Below are positions 33,401-35,721 of a DNA stretch of 64,000 nucleotides, one piece after another. The notes beneath the pieces were generated by a model, which worked only from the letters and a program-made list of their open reading frames with translations, made no database searches and was not told the origin of the DNA. The stretch covers positions 930,001-994,000 of the forward strand of contig OZ241847.1 in NCBI GenBank assembly GCA_965202915.1, written 5' to 3'. The stretch comes from G965202915 sp965202915 (GTDB lineage: Bacteria; Pseudomonadota; Gammaproteobacteria; Eutrophobiales; Eutrophobiaceae). Numbering within the stretch: position 1 is the stretch's first letter; each line of letters begins with the position of its first letter. A program made the translations under genes and the position numbers.

Positions 33401-35171
33401 GCACGCCTGCAGAGCAATTATTAGCTGTGTCGAGCCGGAATTCAGGAGGGTATACCTGATCGATGCAAACGCCATAATAGAAATCTCCTAATGCCCGTCT
33501 ATCGAATATTCCATCGGGGATAACGGGGAGTTCAATTATGTTGTCCCCATCCACTCGCACACAGCCTGCGTCGATACACCCGACAACGGGAAATTCATTT
33601 ATGAGCTCCCCACCCGGATTTACCCTCCTTATCCGGACTCCCGTTCGACGAAGCCTCTCATCATCCGGCGTAATATTTGCATCATCTGAACGATAGAAAG
33701 TATAACTGGCCAACCTGCTGGGAATACTTCCTATGTTGCGAAGTGTGACTGTTGCTCGGACATCGGTTTGAAAAATTATCGCCCTGGAGGTATTAATACG
33801 AGCAGATACAGTCAGATCAGGGGCGGGCGGTCCCCGGGTCACCGCCAGGGTATATATCCGCCTCTCGCCACCGGTAATGGTTACTACTACCGGGATAATA
33901 TTGGTGCCCGTTCGGAGCATAATCGAATTACTGGCCCCACCGCTGGCAACCGACCTGCCATCAACGGTGATGGTGGCACCTGTAACGGTCGTCGTTGGCG
34001 TCACCGTCAGGCTCTCCACCGCATTTGGAACATATGCGTTGTAGTCCAGCGTGGTCCTGCCCTGAAAATTTGGTTCCAGTGCACCTTCCGAGATGCTGAG
34101 TGCACTTAAAGTGGCGATTACACTGCCCGGCGTTGCGGTAACACTGGCTAGTACGCCAACAGAACAATTATTATCCACATTGAACTCAGGCGGGACAACC
34201 CGCTCGACGCAGACGCCATAATAGGCGTCTCCCAGTGTATCGAATCTTCTGGTAAATATAGTTGTATCTTCACCCACACCCAGATCTGGAATACTTATAA
34301 AATGGGATACTGCAGAGTCTGGAATCTCATCGTCATCCGGCGTAATCTCCGGATCATCTGAACGGTAGAAGCGCAGTCTGTGCTCGCTACTGACTTCAGT
34401 CCCCATGTTTCGAGTCGTGACTGCTATGTCGACGTCGGTTTGATTAATTATTGCCGTGAGTGGGGAAAAACGCGCAGACACTGCCAGATCAGGCGCTGCA
34501 CGCTCGCAGATCGGGGGCCCTCGGTCAAAGCTGGGCGGGACGCCGGGCGGCCCGGCGATACAAGTGGCGGTTACCTGCAATGAGGTGCGGGCGCCTGGGG
34601 CGGCGCGATCCGGGCCGCCAAGTCTAAAGTCCGGGTTACAGGTATAAGTTATGCTATCACCGAGTTGGGTGCCTCCGAAGCTGACGATGCCATTTGCCAG
34701 AGTAGTAACCGGCGTAAAGCACCTCAAAACAATGATCTCCACCGCTCGCCTCACCTGCACGCCCCTAAAATCCCGTTCCAACACAAAATTATAGGTGTTA
34801 GGCAGATCATCAGTGTCCAGAAGACGCGTGGGATATATGTCCGCGTGGCGACTGGCTTCTTCGGGGTTGGAAAAGACAGATGCTATGCTAAAAGGGATAG
34901 GTTCTGTAAAAGGCTCAAGCGTATTCGGATCAAGAATCCGAAACGTTATCGGGGGAGTAGATCGGCCATTTGAACTGATCCCTGGCAACCCCAAGTTGGG
35001 TACTATGCCGAGAGCGGCACTGACTGGCGCATCCCCAGCTATGTTAAATCTTGTTATTTCCTGTGAATGAACTCTGCCCACGTCCAGCACCCAGATATTC
35101 ATTATCCAGATTATAAACAGCAGGACTCTTTTCAGGGTATGGCTACCGCTACGTCTGCTAAGGTACATCAT
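12435..35171 (-). CDS. Giant autotransporter-like adhesin with CCP, CARDB and cadherin modules (7,578 aa)
   Basis: One unbroken frame spans 22.7 kb. Residues 1-37 are a signal peptide (KRVLLFIIWIMNIWVLD, cleavage VHS before Gln). Residue 151 opens the first of six Sushi/CCP-like modules (Cys at 151, 178, 204, 222). Three CARDB-like modules with a Cys pair (YYGVCV-NNCS) and six cadherin-like beta-sandwich modules (LSALRVSRGTLTP) complete the N-terminal third. About 22 cadherin-type modules follow (TFTVDENVAGNVGSPLTASN ending DVNEAP), alternating with He_PIG/CADG modules (LPAWLTFTSASLSFTGTP) and, in the middle part, a third Ig-like module. Residues from about 7150 form an aromatic-rich beta-barrel ending in Phe, as in outer-membrane proteins. 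I infer a surface-displayed adhesin whose passenger is threaded out and anchored by the barrel. Start is ATG 35171 or 35168. Confidence 0.88.
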   Translation of the reverse strand: MMYLSRRSGSHTLKRVLLFIIWIMNIWVLDVGRVHSQEITRFNIAGDAPVSAALGIVPNLGLPGISSNGRSTPPITFRILDPNTLEPFTEPIPFSIASVFSNPEEASRHADIYPTRLLDTDDLPNTYNFVLERDFRGVQVRRAVEIIVLRCFTPVTTLANGIVSFGGTQLGDSITYTCNPDFRLGGPDRAAPGARTSLQVTATCIAGPPGVPPSFDRGPPICERAAPDLAVSARFSPLTAIINQTDVDIAVTTRNMGTEVSSEHRLRFYRSDDPEITPDDDEIPDSAVSHFISIPDLGVGEDTTIFTRRFDTLGDAYYGVCVERVVPPEFNVDNNCSVGVLASVTATPGSVIATLSALSISEGALEPNFQGRTTLDYNAYVPNAVESLTVTPTTTVTGATITVDGRSVASGGASNSIMLRTGTNIIPVVVTITGGERRIYTLAVTRGPPAPDLTVSARINTSRAIIFQTDVRATVTLRNIGSIPSRLASYTFYRSDDANITPDDERLRRTGVRIRRVNPGGELINEFPVVGCIDAGCVRVDGDNIIELPVIPDGIFDRRALGDFYYGVCIDQVYPPEFRLDTANNCSAGVRVTGIEQTLILSALSTSEGPLNPDFDGARTYNAAVASTVTSLTVTPTATNASARITVDGMPVTSGEASNSIMLETGANIIPIVVTIGAQTQAYTLTVTRARAEPRCVLPANPDNGTIFVSDVGRKFIFSDIPVGIGTAVGDVITYGCDFGFTGGGNATCTASEDNTTASYIPRTVPPCVASPPGTDLTVFSRLGTASGIIEAIVGIGITVRNIGIRTSTSYRVSIYRSNDAEITLDDEEIQGLTLSAGTDASNLAMDTETQLGFRVGRVGGDREELGNFYYGACVHRVTPPDINMGNNCSLGQQVIRELSCNTPANPANGRVTITGNALGDTATYRCNAGFTRIGDATATCTANEEETSASFMPAPPTCVALGTDANLSALRVSRGTLTPTFMSATLGYSVNVGNTVTSLTVTPTASDASATITVNGTTVASGNASGSINLVVGSNQVRVIVTAADAVTTQTYILNVTRAAPLRCNDPPNLNNGSRTFTGNAIGDTATYRCNTGFTLSGTATTTCTASGGGTSASFMPAPPTCVALGTDANLSALRVSRGTLTPTFMSARRDYSVNVGNTVTSLTVTPTASDASATITVNGTTVASGNASGSINLVVGSNQVRVIVTAADAVTTQTYILNVTRAAPLRCNDPPNLNNGSRTFTGNAIGDTATYRCNTGFTLSGTATTTCTASGGGTSASFMPAPPTCVALSADADLSALRVSRGTLTPTFMSARRDYSVNVGNTVTSLTVTPTASDAGAAIIVNGRPVASGNASGTINLAVGSNQVRVRVIAANTVTTQTYVLTVTRAEPTCNDPPNLNNGSRTFTGNAIGDTATYRCNPGFTLDGTATATCTASGDRTSASFMPAPPTCVALSADATLSALRVSRGTLTPTFMSARRDYSVNVGNTVTSLTVTPTASDAGATIAVNGTTVASGGASGSINLAVGSNEVRVIVTAADTRITQTYVLAVTRAEPPRLTGDTFTVDENVAGNVGRPLTASNFPAGTRAWTIVSGNTGGVFEINPTTGQLSLILSRDFESDPTSYTLTIRLVVGSAMDTADATINLRNVNESPAPPVVDPQMAIVGVPFSYSFAAVNDPDAGDTVSYRAALTNGNALPAWLTFTPTSRSFAGTPAAGDAGTLMIRATARDDAISPRSSTADFTLTVNAPTLTDDTFTVNENVTGNVGSPLTASNFPTGTRAWTIVSGNTVDEAFVINASTGQLSLSSSLNFETPPTSHTLILRLVVGGAMAMGTATINVRDVNEAPILSSQIPDPDPVEAGSGTFPVNVAPHFGDVDVGSNGMLTFTIQSNSDVAVATATLTGSTVTINPLAAGTTTLTIRATDGGRLNVEDSFEVEVTEPIPNSAPTAPVVDPQMATVGTPFSYSFDAVTDPDVDDTVSYRAALTNGNDLPAWLTFTSTSRNFAGTPATGDAGVLTIRVTAMDDDALPLSSTADFTLTVNAPTLTDETFTVDENVPGDVGSPLTASNFPTGTQAWTIESGNTGDVFAINAMTGQLSLISELNFESGPTSYTLILRLVVGGAMAMGTATINVRDVNEAPTLSSAIPDPDPVEAGSGTFPVNVAPHFGDMDVGSNGMLTFTIQSNSDVAVATAAVALSTVTINPLMAGTTTLTIRATDGGDMFVQDSFEVEVTAPIPNSAPMPPVVMAQMATAGVPFIYTFDAVIDPDTGDTVSYSAALTDGSLLPAWLTFTPTSRSFTGTPAADDDGMLTIRVTAMDDDALPLLSTADFTLTVNAPTLTDETFTVDENVTGNVGSPLTANNFMGGTQAWTIVSGNTGNVFNINTATGQLSLISELNFESGPTSYTLILRLVVGGAMAMGTATINVRDVNEAPTLSSEIPDSGPVEAGSGTFIVDVASHFEDLDEGSNGMLTFTVENNSDVTVATAAVALSTVTINPLMAGTTTLTIRATDGGDMFVEDNFNVEVTEPIPNNAPEAPVVMAQIATVDTAFIYTFAAVTDPDTGDTVSYSAALTNGNDLPAWLTFTSTSRTFAGTPGAGDDGTLTIRVTARDDAISPRSSTADFTLTVNAPMLTDETFTVAENVISDVGSPLAPSNFMGGTQAWTIVSGNTGDVFDINATTGQLSLSSSLDFESDPRSYTLTLQLVVGSASAMGTATINVLDVNEAPTLSSPIPDPAPVAAGSGSFTVDVAPHFEDLDAGPNGELTFTVEDNSADTVATAAVAASIVTITPLTAGTTTLTIRATDGATDSVPLFVEDNFEVVVTVPIPNNAPAAPMVMAQMATVGTPFSYTFATVMDPDVGDTVSYSAALTDGNDLPAWLTFTPTGRTFAGMPAVGDVGMLTIRVTAMDDAVPPLSSTADFTLTVNAPTLTDETFTVDENVTVDVGSPLTASNFMGGTQAWTIVSGNTGNVFDINATTGQLSLSSSLDFESDPRSYTLTLQLIVGSAMAMGTATINVLDVNELPILRSEIPDPDPVAAGSGSFIVDVDSHFEDLDAGPNGELTFTVEDNSADTVATAAVAASIVTITPLTAGTTTLTIRATDGATDSVPLFVEDNFEVVVTVPIPNNAPAAPMVMAQMATVGTPFSYTFATVMDPDVGDTVSYSAALTDGNDLPAWLTFTPTGRTFAGMPAVGDVGMLTIRVTAMDDASPPLSSTADFTLTVNAPTLTDETFTVAENVSGDVGSPLTAINFMGGDQTWTIESGNTGDVFDIDAATGQLSLSSSLNFEAPPISYTLTLQLAVGSAMAMGTATIDVLDVNEAPTLSSPIPDPDPVAAGSGSFIVDVDSHFEDLDAGPNGELTFTVEDNSADTVATAAVAASIVTITPLTVGTTTLTIRATDGATDSVPLFVEDNFEVVVTAPIPGNQAPAPPVVDPQTATVGMLFDYIFDEVIDPDTGDTVSYSAALTDGGSLPTWLTFTPTNRSFTGTPAVGDVGMLTIRVTAMDDAVPPLSSTADFTLTVNAPTLTDETFTVAENVTVDVGSPLTASNFMGGTQAWTIVSGNTGDVFDIDAATGQLSLSSSLDFESDPRSYTLTLQLVVAGASAMGTATINVLDVNEAPTLRSEIPDPAPVAAGSGSFTVDVAPHFEDLDAGSNGMLTFTIQSNSDVAVATAALTANEVTINPLMVGTTNLTIRATDGGDMFVEDNFNVEVTVPIPNNAPAAPMVMAQMATVGTPFSYTFATVMDPDVGDTVSYSAALTDGNDLPAWLTFTPTGRSFTGMPAVGDVGMLTIRVTAMDDAVPPLSSTADFTLTVNAPTLTDETFTVDENVTVDVGSPLTASNFMGGTQAWTIVSGNTGDVFDINATTGQLSLSSSLDFESDPRSYTLTLQLVVAGASAMGTATINVLDVNELPILRSEIPDPAPVAAGSGSFTVDVAPHFEDLDAGSNGMLTFTIQSNSDVAVATAALTANEVTINPLMVGTTNLTIRATDGGDMFVEDNFNVEVTVPIPNNAPAAPMVMAQMATVGTPFSYTFATVMDPDVGDTVSYSAALTDGNDLPAWLTFTPTGRTFAGMPAVGDVGMLTIRVTAMDDAVPPLSSTADFTLTVNAPTLTDETFTVAENVTVDVGSPLTASNFMGGTQAWTIVSGNTGDVFDIDAATGQLSLSSSLDFESDPRSYTLILQLVVGSASAMGTATINVLDVNEAPTLRSEIPDPAPVAAGSGSFTVDVAPHFEDLDAGSNGMLTFTIQSNSDVAVATAALTANEVTINPLMVGTTNLTIRATDGGDMFVEDNFNVEVTVPIPNNAPAAPMVMAQMATVGTPFSYTFATVMDPDVGDTVSYSAALTDGNDLPAWLTFTPTGRTFAGMPAVGDVGMLTIRVTAMDDASPPLSSTADFTLTVNAPTLTDETFTVAENVSGDVGSPLTAINFMGGDQTWTIESGNTGDVFDIDAATGQLSLSSSLNFEAPPISYTLTLQLAVGSAMAMGTATIDVLDVNEAPTLISEIPDPAPVAAGSGSFIVDVAPHFEDLDAGSNGMLTFTVEDNSADTVATAAVAASIVTITPLTAGTTTLTIRATDGATDSVPLFVEDNFEVVVTAPIPGNQAPAPPVVDPQTATVGMLFDYIFDEVIDPDTGDTVSYSAALTDGGSLPAWLTFTPTNRSFTGTPAVGDVGMLTIRVTAMDDAVPPLSSTADFTLTVNAPTLTDETFTVDENVTVDVGSPLTASNFMGGTQAWTIVSGNTGDVFDINATTGQLSLSSSLDFESDPRSYTLILQLVVAGASAMGTATINVLDVNEAPTLRSEIPDPAPVAAGSGSFTVDVAPHFEDLDAGSNGMLTFTIQSNSDVAVATAALTANEVTINPLMVGTTNLTIRATDGGDMFVEDNFNVEVTVPGVNRAPAPPVVDPQTATVGMSFDYTFDEVDDPDAGDTVSYSAALTDGGSLPTWLTFTPTSLSFTGTPEAADAGTLTIRVTAMDDASPSRSSTADFTLTVNAPTLTGDTFTVDENVAGNVGSPLTASNFPTGTQAWTIESGNTGGVFDIDATTGQLSLSSGLDFETAPTSYTLTIQLVVGSAMATADATINVRDVNEAPAAPVVTPQTATVSVPFNYSFDAVTDPDAGDTVRYSAALTDGNALPAWLTFTSASLSFTGTPEAADAGALTIRVTARDDDASPLSSTADFTLTVSVAGTPTLTGDTFTVDENVAGNVGSPLTASNFPTGTQAWTIESGNTGGVFDIDATTGQLSLSSGLDFETAPTSYTLTIQLVVGSAMATADATINVRDVNEAPAAPVVTPQTATVSIPFSYSFDAVTDPDAGDTVGYSAALTDGSALPAWLTFTSTSLSFTGTPEAADAGALTIRVTARDDDASPLSSTADFTLTVSVAGTPTLTGDTFTVDENVAGNVGSPLTASNFPTGTQAWTIESGNTGGVFDIDATTGQLSLSSGLDFETAPTSYTLTIQLVVGSAMATADATINVRDVNEAPAAPVVTPQTATVSVPFNYSFDAVTDPDAGDTVRYSAALTDGNALPAWLTFTSASLSFTGTPEAADAGALTIRVTARDDDASPLSSTADFTLTVSVAGTPTLTGDTFTVDENVAGNVGSPLTASNFPTGTQAWTIESGNTGGVFDIDATTGQLSLSSGLDFETAPTSYTLTIQLVVGSAMATADATINVRDVNEAPAAPVVTPQTATVSVPFNYSFDAVTDPDAGDTVGYSAALTDGSALPAWLTFTSASLSFTGTPEAADAGALTIRVTARDDDASPLSSTADFTLTVSVAGTPTLTGDTFTVDENVAGNVGSPLTASNFPTGTQAWTIESGNTGGVFDIDATTGQLSLSSGLDFETAPTSYTLTIQLVVGSAMATADATINVRDVNEAPAAPVVTPQTATVSIPFNYSFDAVTDPDAGDTVRYSAALTDGNALPAWLTFTSASLSFTGTPAAADAGALTIRVTARDDDASPLSSTADFTLTVSVAGTPTLTGDTFTVDENVAGNVGSPLTASNFPTGTQAWTIESGNTGGVFDIDATTGQLSLSSGLDFETAPTSYTLTIQLVVGSAMATADATINVRDVNEAPAAPVVTPQTATVSVPFNYSFDAVTDPDAGDTVRYSAALTDGNALPAWLTFTSASLSFTGTPAAADAGALTIRVTARDDDASPLSSTADFTLTVSVAGTPTLTGDTFTVDENVAGNVGSPLTASNFPTGTQAWTIESGNTGGVFDIDATTGQLSLSSGLDFETAPTSYTLTIQLVVGSAMATADATINVRDVNEAPAAPVVTPQTATVSVPFNYSFDAVTDPDAGDTVRYSAALTDGNALPAWLTFTSASLSFTGTPAAADAGALTIRVTARDDDALPLSSTADFTLTVSVAGTPTLTGDTFTVDENVAGNVGSPLTASNFPTGTQAWTIESGNTGGVFDIDATTGQLSLSSGLDFETAPTSYTLTIQLVVGSAMATADATINVRDVNEAPAAPVVTPQTATVSIPFNYSFDAVTDPDAGDTVGYSAALTDGNALPAWLTFTSASLSFTGTPAAADAGALTIRVTARDDDALPLSSTADFTLTVSAAGTPTLTGDTFTVDENVAGNVGSPLTASNFPTGTQAWTIESGNTGGVFDIDATTGQLSLSSGLDFETAPTSYTLTIQLVVGSAMATADATINVRDVNEAPAAPVVTPQTATVSVPFNYSFDAVTDPDAGDTVRYSAALTDGNALPAWLTFTSASLSFTGTPAAADAGALTIRVTARDDDALPLSSTADFTLTVSVAGTPTLTGDTFTVDENVAGNVGSPLTASNFPTGTQAWTIESGNTGGVFDIDATTGQLSLSSGLDFETAPTSYTLTIQLVVGSAMATADATINVRDVNEAPTLRSEIPNPAPVAAGSGSFTVDVAPDVDPHFDDVDAGTNGMLTFTVQSNSAEAVATATLAATEVVITPLMAGMTTLTILATDGGGMSVQDVFDVVVTEPIPGNQAPAPPVVTPQTATVGMLFSYSFAEVTDPDAGDTVGYSAALTDGSALPAWLTFTPTSLSFTGTPEAGDAGALTIRVTARDDDALPLSSIADFILNVLNEAPMIDTPVEERPQALITTLATFGRTVASNLIGIIEDRTTAIQSKPQDGGSQVTVAGKRLSMEWLKSALSTAHKAGSGTVGGRTLAPMAGLLGLDDVNAGGVGFREINLRQLLTESSFQLALNGDGGKAGSWTLWGRSSMSRFDGRLGSDFSVDGEVMLGQIGLDLQMDGNILAGLAVNYSEGDNDYSFTGGTQGEVDIWLTSAHPYLHWSGETGLDLWLMLGYGQGHATLEDDAGEGNRTDLAMGMVATGARQELETEGYIKWALKADGFFTSIDTDAEADNELGALDADTWRLRLGLESTADLLTVGDTSLKAVTELGWRLDGGDAETGMGAEISGGLNYAHPGLGLNMSARGHYLLAHRDSDFEEWGASFAATLDPGTPELGLQLSLTPSLGAATSGGDRLWQDQHVLGSALDGLTDATAPVLNMQAEAAYGLSIMHDRGRLTPFSVLDLSDRTARARLGTRMRVLMPRRLDIGLAMYGEQNRRTETGEGTLSGVLDSRIRRSFAHDMGVIELFGKMQTGGEDAYQFGLDASFNF
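14660..20215. repeat. Tandem array of near-identical 585-bp units (about 10 copies)
   Basis: The unit starting with CCTCGTTGACGTCCCGCACG recurs at 14660, 15245, 15830 and so on to 19925, always exactly 585 bases apart. Each unit encodes 195 residues: one cadherin module plus one He_PIG/CADG module. Comparing the first two units by eye gives 6 differences in 585 bases, so they are about 99% identical at DNA level. The tenth unit diverges after about 20215. The copy number should be treated with caution if the assembly rests on short reads. Confidence 0.93.
20470..30220. repeat. Tandem array of 879-894-bp three-module units
   Basis: A second array upstream in the coding direction uses a larger period. 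Equivalent points in the cadherin module fall at 20931, 21825, 22704, 23583, 24462, 25356, 26247, 27138, 28017, 28896 and 29775, giving spacings of 879, 891 or 894 bases. Each unit encodes a cadherin module, an Ig-like module (EIPDPAPVAAGSGSFTVDV) and a He_PIG/CADG module. Units are less uniform than in the 585-bp array and share patches of identity with distant rather than adjacent units. Confidence 0.88.
30515..32480. repeat. 489-492-bp repeats encoding CCP plus cadherin-like pairs
   Basis: Equivalent points at 30769, 31258, 31750 and 32242 are 489, 492 and 492 bases apart. Each roughly 164-residue unit encodes a Sushi/CCP module (CNDPPNLNNGSRTFTGNAIG, four Cys) followed by a cadherin-like beta-sandwich module (LSALRVSRGTLTPTFMSA). 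The second and third copies are nearly identical at DNA level; the outer copies are more diverged. Confidence 0.85.
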
Positions 35172-35373
35172 CCTGAAAAAATCTGTGTTTCATGCCAGCG
35201 TTTCTGTTATCGGGTAACAGGGTGAGTAGCATCAGAGATGAATAAAAACAAAACCGCGGTGACAAAGGATCGCAGGGCCATATTAAGTGGCATCCCAACC
35301 CACATATCAATCTCTGTATTCGCTTCGCCATAAGTATCAGGTTTGATTCAGTCGACTTAAATTTATTATCATA

Positions 35374-35400
35374 ATTATACCGTTATACATCATTTCTCAA
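35374..35400 (-). promoter_or_regulatory. Candidate promoter for the giant gene, proximal copy
   Basis: Reading the minus strand, TTGAGA (35400-35395) is followed after 15 bases by a perfect TATAAT (35379-35374). The spacer is shorter than the usual 17, so this is a moderate match. It lies about 200 bases upstream of the ATG at 35171. Confidence 0.4.
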
Positions 35401-35486
35401 ACACATTAAGTTGTAAGTATAGTACATTTACTCCCGCATTACAGTAATAGTATATGCCTGGTTAAGTCAACTTAATCTATCGTTAG

Positions 35487-35513
35487 ATTATAGCGTTATA
35501 CATCATTTCTCAA
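35487..35513 (-). promoter_or_regulatory. Candidate promoter for the giant gene, distal copy
   Basis: The second repeat copy keeps the same TTGAGA (35513-35508), 15-base spacer and TATAAT (35492-35487). Retention of both hexamers while neighbouring bases diverged supports a function for the pair. Confidence 0.4.
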
Positions 35514-35694
35514 GCAAATTCAATTTTAAGTATAGTACATTTACTCCCGCATTAAAGTAAAGGTTCGGCGATAAATTCATAAGTCTGTGAGCCTGCCCTT
35601 CTGAATATCCATCAGGGCACTGTGTCCGGGGACACAACGGTATTTTTGATATTTACTTAAACGATGAAAAATTATTTGCAGATCAGAAACCGGC

Positions 35695-35718
35695 CACTGC
35701 CCGGAAACGCCGGCAGTG
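35695..35718 (-). terminator. Hairpin directly after the PP2C-FGE stop codon
   Basis: CACTGCCCGG and CCGGCAGTG can pair around a short AAACG loop with one bulged base. The hairpin begins 4 bases after the stop codon. The T-rich stretch follows only some 20 bases later, so an intrinsic terminator is plausible but not textbook. Confidence 0.35.
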
Positions 35719-35721
35719 CCG

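Larger units (their letters stand above)
35350..35560. repeat. Direct repeat pair upstream of the giant gene
   Basis: Copy one (35350-35447) and copy two (35465-35560) both run from AGTC(G/A)ACTTAA, through CGTTATACATCATTTCTCAA and AAGTATAGTACATTTACTCC, to CGCATTA(C/A)AGTAA. The shared core is almost identical, while the 25 bases after the first motif differ. Confidence 0.85.
35172..35721. other. Intergenic region upstream of the giant gene
   Basis: This 550-base AT-rich gap separates the giant gene from the PP2C-FGE gene on the same strand. It contains an imperfect direct repeat of about 98 bases (35350-35447 and 35465-35560), each copy with a sigma-70-like promoter facing the giant gene. 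It also has a 7-bp-arm palindrome TGTGTCCGGGGACACA (35621-35636) of unknown role and a hairpin just after the PP2C-FGE stop. I see no gene. Confidence 0.6.
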
